In this document: in pieces, positions 34,261-43,103 of the stretch
Numbering within the stretch: the stretch's first letter is position 1
Layout: each line of letters begins with the position of its first letter
NCBI GenBank assembly: GCA_023664325.1
Contig: JAMPFS010000022.1
Coordinates: 1 to 50,378 of the forward strand
Direction of reading: 5' to 3'
Source of the DNA: Clostridium sp.
GTDB taxonomy: Bacteria > Bacillota > Clostridia > Lachnospirales > Lachnospiraceae
DNA: 50,378 nucleotides
Program-made: the position numbers and the translations under genes
The notes under the pieces: generated by a model
The model's database searches: none
Seen by the model: only the letters and a program-made list of their open reading frames with translations
What the model was told of the DNA's origin: nothing

Positions 34261-37200
34261 TCATCGCCATCTCTTTTTGACGTGGTGTCTTGTTTGCTTA
34301 TGGCTGCGTTTTCTGTATAGTATCTTTTTTTTCGGGAACCCAAACAGCATGGTTCCCATGATCCCCATAATGCAAAATACCAATAATAGCTTATGATTTA
34401 TGGGATCTCCGGTTTTTGGCTGTTTGGGTGGCTGTTCCGGCGGAGAAAACCGCACTGTCTGGTTTTCATCCTCAATATCGGCATGACTGGCGATTAAGGT
34501 ATCACCATAATACATATATTCAAAGACGGTAATTCCCTTATTATATAAAGAGGATGAATCAAATTTAAATTCTATGTTGATATGCCCTTTCGATTCTTTT
34601 GCGATAAACGTCTTTTCCGAAGTTATCTGTTTTCCGTTTATCAAAAACGGTTTTCCCGTCTCTGTATCCATAATAATGCCCTTTATTGTATATTCCCGGT
34701 TGGGGATTACATTGTTGTAAATAATTTCATCTACAACGGTCGTGTTTTGACCGATCATGCCCGTATGCTTTTCGGAATCTTTATCCATTGCACTGGTGCT
34801 GATGGATGGATTGACAAATCGTATGGTCTGAAGACGGTTTGTCAGATCTGCATGGGATGCAACTACTTTACCATCCAGATACAGGTGTTCAAATACTACT
34901 ACCTCTTTTCCTTTCATGCTGCTGGAATCAAAAGTAAATTCCAGGTTGATAATGCCATATTCCTTTTCTGCCTGAAAAGTTTGCTCCGCTGTTACCTGTT
35001 TTCCATTGATAGTAAGTGGTTTTTTGGTGAGTTTATCCATCAGGATACCATTAATGGTATACTGTTTTCCTGTTGTCAGATTCATATAATCCACTTCATC
35101 TGTGATTGTTGTCTCTTTGTCCGCGAAAGCTGCCTGTAGGTTGGTATTTTTTTCCGTTGCCCTTGTGCCGATTTGTGGAATCGGAATATATTCATTTACC
35201 AGTGTTCCCAGATCTACGGTGGTATTTTTTGTGACAGCTATTTCAAAAGGTTCTATCAGTATTTTATCCTTATTTGCATCACAAGGAAGCTCTTCAATGA
35301 TATATGAGCCATATGGCAGCGCACCAACGTTGTCATCTAATTTCGATAAGTCACCGAACCACACACCATCCTTTGATGTTTCCCCACGGTTTGTGTTTAC
35401 CGAATGTAAGTTGCAGGAGGAAGAAGTATCAAATGCGCCATTTTCATCTGTCACGACAATATGGCTTTCACCGTTTGCCACGCTTGTAATCTGAAACGGG
35501 ATTCCGGCAAGACGTTTCATATCGCCACAGGAGACTTTTAATCCTTTCAGGTCTCCTCTGATAACGGGTTCTGGCGATATTGCAATCTGTTCGGATTCAA
35601 TTAATGCTCCTTTTGAATCTGCCACAATATTGTGGATATGCAGCGTCTCATTCCTGTTATAGCCCTTTGGTGCTTTGGTTTCCTGGATTGTAAGCGTTCC
35701 CAAAGGAACCACCCTGATATTGCCAATATAATAAAAATCATCACCGCTAATTTTTTTGGCATTCATAAAATTAATGATCCCATCTTCATTTGTTGCCAGT
35801 GTCCAGGTTCTTTTGGGAACAATGCCATTTAGCTGTTCTTCGGTCGTATAATATCCGTCATAATACTTAAAGGTGTACTCTGCGCCTGCCAATTCACCGG
35901 CTCCGGTTACCTGTTCGGTTCCGGTTTCCCGGTCGATTTTTTTAAGCCGTACTCCCGGGGGATCATTTAATGGCTGGTCATGAAATTCTATAATTTTCAT
36001 TTTGTTTTGCTCAATGCGGAGAATTGGTTCTTCTTTGTTTAACATAAATCCTTTAGGGGCTTCAATTTCTTTTACAGCGTATTCACCGACTGCCAATGTT
36101 ATCTCCTGTGTTTTACCCTGTTCATCTGTGACAAGAATTTCCGGTAATATCTCTTTTGTAGCGAGACTGGTTAATTGGAACTTGCATCCCTTTAAAGAAT
36201 AACAGTTATTTCCGTTTGTTATTGATTCATTTGCTGATTTTTTAACGAGCATGCCTTTTCCGACCATCGGTTCTTCTTCAGATGTAAATGTAACATCTTT
36301 CAGGCGGTAATAACTTCCCTCATAATATCCATTTGCTTCATGTACGAGTATTTCATGAATGGTCGGGTCTGTCTCATAGCCAGCCGGAGGTTTTACTTCT
36401 TTGATGTAATACATGCCCCACCCCAGATATTCCTTATCAAAAGTAATATTTCCATTTTCATCTGACTGCCCCGTGTCCACAACTTTCGTACATTCTTTGT
36501 CTTCATAGACGTTGTACACTGCTCCTGCTAATGATAAGCCTTTTGTGGGAACTGATTTCCCTGTCCGGGAATCTATCTTGACACCGCTTATTTTTGCCCT
36601 TAACAGGTTATCCTTTACCGTAAGGGATTTACTGGAATCTGCTGTTACTTTTAAGGTGAATACCGTCGGATTAAGGGCAAATCCCCTGGGTGCGCCGACT
36701 TCTTTTACATAGTAAGTTCCAGGCTCTAAAGATAACACGGCTATGCCACTGGAATCCGTTGAAAATGAGCCAACTTTATCCGTACATTTTTTATCTGCGT
36801 ATATCTCAAAATATGCCTGATAATCCAATTGTGATTTCAGGGAACTCGTCATGACAAAAGAACCCTCTACTTCACCCATTTCCTTATAGACAGTAATACT
36901 CCCGTCAAAAGAATGGTAATAATTGAATGTACCGCTTAAATTTTGATATCCTGCTGTGTGTTTGCTGTTGCTCCATTCCACTTTACAGGTGATTTTTCCG
37001 GTCTTCTTATCAATCTTTGTGATTGTTATCTTATACGTTCCCGTCTGTCCCGTCTGTGGCGCCCAATAGTCATGTCCGGAGGCGCAGTTTTGCAAGGTAA
37101 TCTGATCTTCCTTAAAATCACCACTGGTACAGGTAATATAGCCTGTACCATTATAATACTCTGTTTTTTTGCCGTTATAGGTAATGGTTGCTTTTCCGGT

Positions 37201-37740
37201 ATATACATCACCGACTTTAGGGTTATTCAGATCCGGTTTGGCAGATGCAAGAAATGTCGTCATGCTCTCCTCTTCTGCTTCTTGTGCGGCATCTTCTTTT
37301 ATAAAAGAAACAGAGAACATTTCGTCAAACTCTGCTGTTTTCAGAAAATGTCCTCTCTGATATGTTTTCTGATTGATATGATAGACGGATTCACAGGTAT
37401 CCTGTTGCTTGCCATCTAAAAGCCACATAGCAAGGTAGGATTCCACGACATAGCCTTCCTCTGCGACCGCTTCTATTTTAAGGTCTTTTGGGGAGTCTCC
37501 ATCAGGATAATCATATGATATCGTTTCTCCCTTCTTTAGTTCTTCTATGATGTTTCCATCGGAATCTTTCAGGTATAATATGCCACCTTTTGTTTGATTC
37601 TCAAAGGTTTTTGTATAGTGTTCGCTTTCGGCAGGTTCGATTCTTCTGCCCTCTGCACGGATTACCGTACAATGATAAAGCATAACCACTAATACAAATA
37701 TGGTTGTAAATATTGTCTTAAAAATAGTTCGACTGTTCAT
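34261..37740 (-). CDS. Sortase-anchored VaFE/SpaA-type surface protein
   Basis: 1159 aa. A signal peptide (residues 1-29) leads to an N-terminal region of unknown fold. At least four SpaA/Cna-B-like beta domains follow, each closing with the E-x-x-AP-x-GF/Y type sequence (KEVGAPRGF, KEVKPPAGY, KEIEAPKGF, QETKAPKGY). Two VaFE repeats lie near residues 870-1090 (TTITDEVDYMNLTTGKQY and TTVVDEIIYNNVIPNREY). The end has a QPKTGD sorting signal, a membrane helix and an unusually long basic tail of about 25 residues. Such proteins form stalk-like adhesins with internal isopeptide bonds. No sortase is nearby. The start has GAGAGGATAATAA upstream. Confidence 0.92.
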   Translation of the reverse strand: MNSRTIFKTIFTTIFVLVVMLYHCTVIRAEGRRIEPAESEHYTKTFENQTKGGILYLKDSDGNIIEELKKGETISYDYPDGDSPKDLKIEAVAEEGYVVESYLAMWLLDGKQQDTCESVYHINQKTYQRGHFLKTAEFDEMFSVSFIKEDAAQEAEEESMTTFLASAKPDLNNPKVGDVYTGKATITYNGKKTEYYNGTGYITCTSGDFKEDQITLQNCASGHDYWAPQTGQTGTYKITITKIDKKTGKITCKVEWSNSKHTAGYQNLSGTFNYYHSFDGSITVYKEMGEVEGSFVMTSSLKSQLDYQAYFEIYADKKCTDKVGSFSTDSSGIAVLSLEPGTYYVKEVGAPRGFALNPTVFTLKVTADSSKSLTVKDNLLRAKISGVKIDSRTGKSVPTKGLSLAGAVYNVYEDKECTKVVDTGQSDENGNITFDKEYLGWGMYYIKEVKPPAGYETDPTIHEILVHEANGYYEGSYYRLKDVTFTSEEEPMVGKGMLVKKSANESITNGNNCYSLKGCKFQLTSLATKEILPEILVTDEQGKTQEITLAVGEYAVKEIEAPKGFMLNKEEPILRIEQNKMKIIEFHDQPLNDPPGVRLKKIDRETGTEQVTGAGELAGAEYTFKYYDGYYTTEEQLNGIVPKRTWTLATNEDGIINFMNAKKISGDDFYYIGNIRVVPLGTLTIQETKAPKGYNRNETLHIHNIVADSKGALIESEQIAISPEPVIRGDLKGLKVSCGDMKRLAGIPFQITSVANGESHIVVTDENGAFDTSSSCNLHSVNTNRGETSKDGVWFGDLSKLDDNVGALPYGSYIIEELPCDANKDKILIEPFEIAVTKNTTVDLGTLVNEYIPIPQIGTRATEKNTNLQAAFADKETTITDEVDYMNLTTGKQYTINGILMDKLTKKPLTINGKQVTAEQTFQAEKEYGIINLEFTFDSSSMKGKEVVVFEHLYLDGKVVASHADLTNRLQTIRFVNPSISTSAMDKDSEKHTGMIGQNTTVVDEIIYNNVIPNREYTIKGIIMDTETGKPFLINGKQITSEKTFIAKESKGHINIEFKFDSSSLYNKGITVFEYMYYGDTLIASHADIEDENQTVRFSPPEQPPKQPKTGDPINHKLLLVFCIMGIMGTMLFGFPKKKILYRKRSHKQTRHHVKKRWR

Positions 37741-37805
37741 TTATTATCCTCTCACTTTCTTTTTACGATTTGTTTGCTTTTCATGTCTGTATCAGGTTTT
37801 TACTG

Positions 37806-37845
37806 ACAAAAAAAGATTTATAACACATATCATGCTATAAATCTT
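37806..37845 (-). terminator. Intrinsic terminator after the Ig-like secreted protein gene
   Basis: On the minus strand AAGATTTATA (37845-37836) pairs with TATAAATCTT (37822-37813), followed by a run of T. It separates the Ig-like gene from the surface-protein gene downstream. Confidence 0.75.
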
Positions 37846-37884
37846 CTTTGAATGATTATTAAATTCTGCCTGCAAATAAAGTTG

Positions 37885-38715
37885 TTAATTTGCAGATTGC
37901 TCAATATAATAGTAGCCTCCTTCCGGATAGCGGCTGTCCGTTCGCCATTTCAGTCCGTTGAGATTCTCATTTGTATCAATCTCTATCCAATAACCCTCTT
38001 CCGGACATTCTGTTAGAACATAATCTATGGAATCATATATCGTTATCGTTCTATATCCATTCGATTCACCAGCATGTATATGCTGATCCTGATGTTCCAC
38101 AGCCTGATTAAAATCATCTGTTATATAATTGCACGTAGTACATTCAATTGCTGTCCGCTCATTCACATATACCGGAGTCTCGACAAAGTTGGATGATTTT
38201 GTGATAACCCATACTTTCTTTTTTGTTGTTGACGGTTTGACCGGAGTGTTTGGTGTTATGTCCGGTTCTGCCGGGGTTACTGGTGTTGTATCCGGTACTG
38301 TTGGTGTTATATTCGGTGTTGTTGGTGTCTGTTCTGTATCTGTTTTTACATCCGTTGAACCAGGTGTTGCTTCAGAAGGTTTCTTCCTGGTTTTTCGAAT
38401 AACCGTTACCCTGCATTTATATGTCTTCTTTCCAACTTTTGCAGTAACGGTTGTCTTCCCAGTTTTTACTGCTTTTATCTTTACAGAACTCTTTTTGGAA
38501 TTGGAAAGCTTTGCAATTTTTTTATTCTTTGTTTTCCAGGTCACCTTTTTCTTAGTTCCACTCATCTTTAAGGTATAGGTATTCCCCTTTACCAGTGTAA
38601 GAGAAGTCTTATTCAGCTTTGCAGCCTGTGCTTCTGTAGAAAGTAACATGACAGATATCATAACGATAAACACCATCATTACTAAATTATTTTTGAGTAT
38701 CATTCCTTTTCTCAT
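37885..38715 (-). CDS. Secreted Ig-like (Big_2-type) protein with C-terminal Cys/His motif
   Basis: 276 aa. A signal peptide ends near AQA (residue 32). A bacterial Ig-like domain follows (residues 33-108): KLNKTSLTLVKGNTYTLKMSGTKKKVTWKTKNKKIAKLS. A Thr/Pro-rich linker with repeated TPVxP units spans about 115-165. The C-terminal domain has CTTC, 12 residues, H, 3 residues, H, the exact spacing of a classical C2H2 zinc finger, in a protein predicted to be outside the cell. The rest, with YWIEIDTNENLNGLKW, I do not recognise. It has its own promoter and terminator. Confidence 0.85.
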   Translation of the reverse strand: MRKGMILKNNLVMMVFIVMISVMLLSTEAQAAKLNKTSLTLVKGNTYTLKMSGTKKKVTWKTKNKKIAKLSNSKKSSVKIKAVKTGKTTVTAKVGKKTYKCRVTVIRKTRKKPSEATPGSTDVKTDTEQTPTTPNITPTVPDTTPVTPAEPDITPNTPVKPSTTKKKVWVITKSSNFVETPVYVNERTAIECTTCNYITDDFNQAVEHQDQHIHAGESNGYRTITIYDSIDYVLTECPEEGYWIEIDTNENLNGLKWRTDSRYPEGGYYYIEQSAN

Positions 38716-39186
38716 AAGCCTGCCCTCGCTTTCTGTGTGCCAATTTCATACAGTTTCAATAGTATTTGGCATTACCACTCTCCTTTGCTAAAGAATTTTA
38801 CGATGAAGCCAAAATCAGCCCATATGGACAAAAATATGGCTTCCTGTATATAATTATACTTCGCAAATTTCATTTTGTAAAGGTGGCAGGCAAGCTTGAG
38901 ATATCATTCTTCTATCTCAAAAATTGGTGTATTCATCCTTTGCAGTTCCTATGCCTGTGATTTGGTTTATTCCCTTTTACTTGCACGTTTTCCCCTGTTA
39001 CAGCCCTGGGGCATCATCCCCTGTTATCTGAGCTGTATCTTGTATCCTTAAAGGTACACTCATTCAATTGTGTAGGGATTTATTCTTTTCAGAGAGCTAT
39101 ATACAAATAAAAATGAAAATTTAGAGTAAGTATATTATTACATACAAAAAATATATTGTCAAGAAATAAAATAAACAAAAAGGAAA
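38716..39186 (-). promoter_or_regulatory. Long 5' leader and promoter of the Ig-like protein gene
   Basis: On the minus strand TTGACA (39162-39157) and TAATAA (39140-39135), 16 bases apart, form a good promoter. Transcription from about 39128 would leave a leader of some 410 bases. Within it ACAGCTC pairs with GGGCTGT around 39000-39035, enclosing GGGG/CCCC, and GAGATA pairs with TATCTC near 38898-38920. I recognise no known riboswitch class. No ORF in it is convincing. Confidence 0.5.
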
Positions 39187-39495
39187 TTATTCTGTTCTAT
39201 TATACACAGGAATCATTAAATAACATCCTGCATGAATTGTATCACTCTGTAAATTGTTGATATTCTTCACTTCCACAATATAATCGGTATAGACAGCGCC
39301 AGAAGGAGCATACTCCTGTGCAATGGATGTAAGTGTATCGCCAGACTCAATCTCAATGGATACAAATGATTTATCATATTCTACGCTTCTACTCGCATGT
39401 ACCATACGGAATCCAATTGCTAAGGATAAAATTACTGTTATAAAAAGCAAAGAAATTAACATAATATTATTATTGGTAATCTTTTGTGTAAACAT
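39187..39495 (-). CDS. LysM-domain membrane protein, YneA-like SOS candidate
   Basis: 102 aa. One membrane helix at about residues 12-30 is followed by a LysM domain (IEIESGDTLTSIAQEYAPSG...YIVEVKNINNLQSDTIHAGCYLMIPVY) that binds peptidoglycan. A small LysM protein divergent from lexA is the layout of Bacillus yneA, the SOS-induced division inhibitor. That function here is inferred from position, size and domain. GGAGG precedes the start. The shared intergenic region carries several LexA-box-like sites. Confidence 0.85.
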   Translation of the reverse strand: MFTQKITNNNIMLISLLFITVILSLAIGFRMVHASRSVEYDKSFVSIEIESGDTLTSIAQEYAPSGAVYTDYIVEVKNINNLQSDTIHAGCYLMIPVYNRTE

Positions 39496-39551
39496 ATAAA
39501 AGACCTCCTTCGTATGTTTTCCAAATACTCTATCTTTTTCTGTATAACAAT

Positions 39552-39565
39552 CGAATATTTGTTCG
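39552..39565. promoter_or_regulatory. LexA-box-like site 1
   Basis: CGAATATTTGTTCG is a near-perfect palindrome of CGAAy/rTTCG half-sites with a 4-base centre, close to the Firmicute SOS box form CGAACrnryGTTCG. Confidence 0.65.
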
Positions 39566-39580
39566 TTTTCTGTATAATAT

Positions 39581-39595
39581 CAAACAAACGTTCTG
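39581..39595. promoter_or_regulatory. LexA-box-like site 2
   Basis: AAACAAACGTTCT keeps an AAAC/GTTCT pair of half-sites with a 4-base centre; it is the weaker match of the set. Confidence 0.5.
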
Positions 39596-39611
39596 TTGTC
39601 AATACTTTTTT

Positions 39612-39639
39612 CGAAAATTTGTTCGGAATAAATGTTTGC
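39612..39639. promoter_or_regulatory. LexA-box-like sites 3 and 4 with lexA promoter
   Basis: CGAAAATTTGTTCG (39612-39625) runs into GGAATAAATGTTTG (39625-39638). The second overlaps a possible lexA -35 (TTGCTT, 39636-39641), whose -10 would be TAATAT at 39659-39664, 17 bases on. LexA bound here would block its own promoter. Confidence 0.6.
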
Positions 39640-39724
39640 TTTTTTTTTGCGGATATGTTAATATAAAATAAGATTTAACAGGACATATATTTATTATATT
39701 TTTATATTTTGAAAGGGGACTATT

Positions 39725-40336
39725 ATGGCTGGTAAGATTAGTGCGAAACAGCAGGAGATTCTTAATTATATCAAAGACTGTATATTACAAAAGGGATACC
39801 CACCATCTGTGCGTGAGATTTGCGAAGCTGTGAAATTAAAATCAACCTCCTCCGTTCACTCTCATTTGGAGACGTTAGAGAAAAATGGCTATATCCGGCG
39901 TGATCCAACCAAACCAAGAACGATTGAGATTTTGGATGACAGCTTTGGATTGACAAGAAGAGAACTGGTGAATGTTCCGATTATTGGACGGGTAACTGCC
40001 GGACAGCCGATTCTTGCAGTAGAGAATATTGAAGATTATTTTCCGGTTCCACCGGAGTATTTACATAATAAGACAACCTTTATGCTCAAGGTAAAAGGTG
40101 ACAGCATGATTAATGTAGGAATCTATGATGGAGATCTTATTTTAGTGGAGGAACAGCCAACGGCTGCGAATAATGAAATTGTGGTTGCCCTGGTAGATGA
40201 CAGTGCAACCGTAAAGCGGTTTTTTAAAGAAAACGGCCACTACCGCTTACAGCCGGAAAATGACTATATGGATCCAATTATTGTGGATCAGGTGTCTATT
40301 CTCGGAAAGGTTATCGGACTGTTTCGAACCTTTTAA
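39725..40336 (+). CDS. lexA: SOS transcriptional repressor LexA
   Basis: 203 aa. The N-terminal winged helix covers residues 1-65 (QQEILNYIKDCILQKGYPPSVREICEAV, TSSVHSHLETLEKNGYIRR). The self-cleavage bond is Ala92-Gly93 in RVTAGQP. The catalytic dyad is Ser127 (GDSM) and Lys164 (TVKRF). It represses SOS genes until RecA filaments trigger cleavage. The upstream region carries several SOS-box-like sites, consistent with autoregulation. GAAAGGGG precedes the ATG. Confidence 0.97.
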   Translation: MAGKISAKQQEILNYIKDCILQKGYPPSVREICEAVKLKSTSSVHSHLETLEKNGYIRRDPTKPRTIEILDDSFGLTRRELVNVPIIGRVTAGQPILAVENIEDYFPVPPEYLHNKTTFMLKVKGDSMINVGIYDGDLILVEEQPTAANNEIVVALVDDSATVKRFFKENGHYRLQPENDYMDPIIVDQVSILGKVIGLFRTF

Positions 40337-40348
40337 GATTATTTTCCC

Positions 40349-40392
40349 ATATAAAATGGGCAGTTACATGAATATAACTGCCCATTTTATAT
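40349..40392. terminator. Bidirectional terminator after lexA
   Basis: An 18-bp stem (40349-40366 with 40375-40392) containing AAAATGGGCAGTTA and its complement closes an 8-base loop, with T- and A-rich flanks. It serves lexA and the convergent gene at 40413. Confidence 0.85.
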
Positions 40393-40412
40393 AATTGAAA
40401 CTTTTCCAATCA

Positions 40413-40742
40413 TTAACTGATTATGACATCACAGTAAAAGCCTTCTTTATTTTCTTTGCAGCTTGCATAGCGGTATCTCACCATATTTCCTTCGTTAAAA
40501 CGGATATAATATGCCGAATAGTGATACCGGCTGTTTTCCATAAAGGAATTCATAATCGTAACTGCATTTTCCACAGAGAAATCCGTTAACCGTATATCTA
40601 CGATATATCGGTTTGATTTAATAAGAATGTTATGTTTTTCCACACTCTCCTGCCCTTTTAAGGCTGCATCAAGTATCGCTTTTGTAAGATCATCAGAAAC
40701 CAGTTTTATATTATTCACATATTCATTCATTACAGAAACCAT
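40413..40742 (-). CDS. Hypothetical protein, 109 aa
   Basis: A small soluble protein: residues 1-40 look helical, the rest has alternating strands rich in Tyr and Asn (RYIVDIRLTDFSVENAVTIMNSFMENSRYHYSAYYIRF). TAGGAG lies 6 bases before the ATG. It starts 14 bases downstream of the HD-GYP-like gene and probably shares its transcript. I do not recognise the family; no ligand-binding motif is visible. Confidence 0.7.
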   Translation of the reverse strand: MVSVMNEYVNNIKLVSDDLTKAILDAALKGQESVEKHNILIKSNRYIVDIRLTDFSVENAVTIMNSFMENSRYHYSAYYIRFNEGNMVRYRYASCKENKEGFYCDVIIS

Positions 40743-40756
40743 TGTATTCTCCTACA

Positions 40757-41944
40757 TTAATATATTTCATGATCCGGCATTGCTTTTAGTACTCTTTCAA
40801 ACTCTGCATAATTTTGTTGGAATAATTCCACTACATCCGGATCAAAATGCTTTCCACTAAGACGTACGATCTCATTATAGGTATCTTCCATAGACCAGCC
40901 GGCTTTATAATACCTCTCTGATGTCAGAGCATCAAAGACATCACATACGGCCATCAACCGGCTGATATATGCAATCTCCTCACCCTTCATGCCAAGATAA
41001 CCGGTACCGTCAAAATGTTCATGATGCTGTAATGCAATGGTTTTTGCAATCTGCATAATATCACCGGGACATTTTGCCAAGAGCGCTTCACCATAAAGGA
41101 CATGGTTTTTCATGATGGCATATTCCTCATCCGTAAGCTTATCCGGCTTATCTAAAATTTCTTCCGGGATCATCAATTTCCCAATATCATGCATCATGGC
41201 TGCAACCGCTAATTTGTCTACATAATCCGTAGTAAATCCGGATGCATTTCCCAGGATACGCATATATTCCGAAACACGCCTGATGTGTTCGCCTGTCACT
41301 TTGGACTTACTTTCAGACATCTCGGCAAAAGCAAAAATAAGTTCTTCCTGGCTGTGCATCAAATCGGCATTTGCGGAAATTGTTTTATTGAGCATGGTCA
41401 GATTACGGTCTACAATATAATAACTGAATAAGGTTGTTACAAGAATAAGCACCACCCGTAAAAATGCGCCATGTATTAAAGCTTCCGTAAAATTGTTATA
41501 GCCATCTTCCGGACCCAACTGAAACAGAAAATACCGCATAAACATTGTTACAAATATGCAGATACAATCTATGATGGATGTCACGACAATTAGTTTTCGG
41601 TCACAGTAAAAAGTTGCAATCAGCAAAGGCAGGATTGCTAAAACCGAAAAATTATAGGACACAAGGGTTGTAAGCAAAAATACTACCGCCATTGTACATA
41701 AAATAATATAATACTTAATCTCCTGCTTTTCTACCTGCAACAGGCTCACCAAAGCGGTTGGAATCAACAGCAAAATGATACAACCCACAAAAATAAGTGT
41801 TACAATGGATTTGTCACAATTGTAATAATCCGTCATTGTAAACATCCATAAAGAAATCATAAATAAAACTGTAATACGGAGACATTTCGCTGCAAGCTTG
41901 TTCACTTCAATATTATTCTTTTGAATTAATAAATCCCTATCCAT
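40757..41944 (-). CDS. Membrane HD-GYP-like phosphohydrolase
   Basis: About 395 aa. Five to six membrane helices fill residues 18-185, ending in a short helical linker that contains AFAEMSESKSKVTGEHIRRVSEY. The HD-GYP domain follows, with MMHDIGKLMIPEEILDKP and LQHHEHFDGTGYLGMKGEEI. The signature GYP triad reads GYL, so its activity on cyclic di-GMP is uncertain although the HD and HH metal ligands are present. The N-terminal membrane part may sense a signal. I prefer the start at 41944, next to GGGGTGG; an in-frame ATG at 41977 has no visible ribosome binding site. Confidence 0.85.
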   Translation of the reverse strand: MDRDLLIQKNNIEVNKLAAKCLRITVLFMISLWMFTMTDYYNCDKSIVTLIFVGCIILLLIPTALVSLLQVEKQEIKYYIILCTMAVVFLLTTLVSYNFSVLAILPLLIATFYCDRKLIVVTSIIDCICIFVTMFMRYFLFQLGPEDGYNNFTEALIHGAFLRVVLILVTTLFSYYIVDRNLTMLNKTISANADLMHSQEELIFAFAEMSESKSKVTGEHIRRVSEYMRILGNASGFTTDYVDKLAVAAMMHDIGKLMIPEEILDKPDKLTDEEYAIMKNHVLYGEALLAKCPGDIMQIAKTIALQHHEHFDGTGYLGMKGEEIAYISRLMAVCDVFDALTSERYYKAGWSMEDTYNEIVRLSGKHFDPDVVELFQQNYAEFERVLKAMPDHEIY

Positions 41945-42031
41945 AGCCACCCCATATTTTCTTTCTCTTAGTGCCATGTCAAATTCATTTGAAACCTAGC
42001 ATAAGCACGGTAAAATTTTCTTACAATAAAA

Positions 42032-42382
42032 TTATCTTAAACGATCTGTGTCAATGACTGTTCCATCCAGCCATATCTTTTCCAGATTATAAAAAAGACG
42101 GTCTTCCTCATTAAAAATGTGAACAATCACATCATTAAAGTCCATTAAAATCCAATTGGCAGTCTGATATCCTTCTATGTGTCTTGGTGACACGCCGGCT
42201 TTTTGCAGTTTTTCTTCCACACTGTCAGCCATTGCCTGTACCTGGTTTCGATTGCTGCCACTGGCAATCAGAAAATAATCCGCCATTACCGATACATCCG
42301 CAATGTCAAGCACCTTGATATCCTCCCCTTTTTTATCCTCTATACCTGCAAGTGCAAGTTTTGCCATTTCCTTACTTGTCAT
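42032..42382 (-). CDS. rsfS: Ribosomal silencing factor RsfS
   Basis: 116 aa. RsfS binds L14 on the large ribosomal subunit and prevents joining of subunits in starvation. DISDVSVMADYFLIASGSNRNQVQAMAD-like core (VLDIADVSVMADYFLIASGSN) and the end DFNDVIVHIFNEEDRLFYNLEKIWLD are typical. The start at 42382 follows AAGGAG; an upstream extension to 42424 is unlikely. It follows yqeK, its usual neighbour. Confidence 0.94.
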   Translation of the reverse strand: MTSKEMAKLALAGIEDKKGEDIKVLDIADVSVMADYFLIASGSNRNQVQAMADSVEEKLQKAGVSPRHIEGYQTANWILMDFNDVIVHIFNEEDRLFYNLEKIWLDGTVIDTDRLR

Positions 42383-42454
42383 TTCTGTTCTCCTTTTTAA
42401 TAGTTTTGTAGATGTTTGTGACATTGCGCTGCTTATCGTTCATAATCAGTTCTC

Positions 42455-43024
42455 TTATCCCCGAAGCTGATTATAAAATTCAAAGGTTTCCTGAGTTACC
42501 GGATCAATATGAGCGCCTTTCTTGCCAAGATAGTGCATTGTGTTATGCAAAATATGAAGCAGGCAGATATCTAAATCCGTATAAGCCTCCCTGCGGATAA
42601 TATCCATCTCCGGCAGCGGAATGCGGTTCGGTTCGATATAATCAGCAATATAAATGATCTTTTCTAATGTTGTCATCGCCGGTTTCCCTGTCGTATGACA
42701 GGCAATTGCAGATAAAATTTCCCTGTCATTTATCTCATATTTTTCTTTCGCATATATGGCAGAAAGCTTTGCATGCAGTAAATCGGGGTTTTTATATTCA
42801 CATTCTGAAATTGGAACCTTCCGTTTTTCGCATTTTTGAATCTTTTTGTCATTTGGAACATATTTTGCACAATCATGTAAAAGCCCTGCAACCATTGCCT
42901 TTTCATAATCTACACCATACATAAATGCCATCGTGGCTGCTGTATATTCCACTCCAACAGAATGTTCAAAACGCTTGGACGGAAGTTTTTCCCTTAACTT
43001 ATCTCTCATTTGTTGTCTATCCAT
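42455..43024 (-). CDS. yqeK: YqeK-family HD hydrolase, bis(5'-nucleosyl)-tetraphosphatase candidate
   Basis: 189 aa. HD-domain residues are His in FEHSVGVEYTAATMAF, HD in AGLLHDCAKYVP near residue 58, then LHAKLSAIYA and ACHTTGKPAMTTLEKIIYIADYIEPNR. YqeK proteins of Firmicutes cleave Ap4A symmetrically into two ADP. I chose ATG 43024 after GGGAG. It lies between nadD and rsfS, the classical gene order. Confidence 0.92.
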   Translation of the reverse strand: MDRQQMRDKLREKLPSKRFEHSVGVEYTAATMAFMYGVDYEKAMVAGLLHDCAKYVPNDKKIQKCEKRKVPISECEYKNPDLLHAKLSAIYAKEKYEINDREILSAIACHTTGKPAMTTLEKIIYIADYIEPNRIPLPEMDIIRREAYTDLDICLLHILHNTMHYLGKKGAHIDPVTQETFEFYNQLRG

Positions 43025-43103
43025 GATTATAACTCCCATTTCATACACTAAAAAAGATTATACCAAAAAATGTATGCAATTTCAACGAAACCACATACAT
43101 TTT

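Noticed and set aside
38716..39120. Cyclic di-GMP riboswitch in the leader of the Ig-like gene
   Set aside because: The window encodes HD-GYP proteins, but I cannot find the conserved core sequences of class I or II in this leader.
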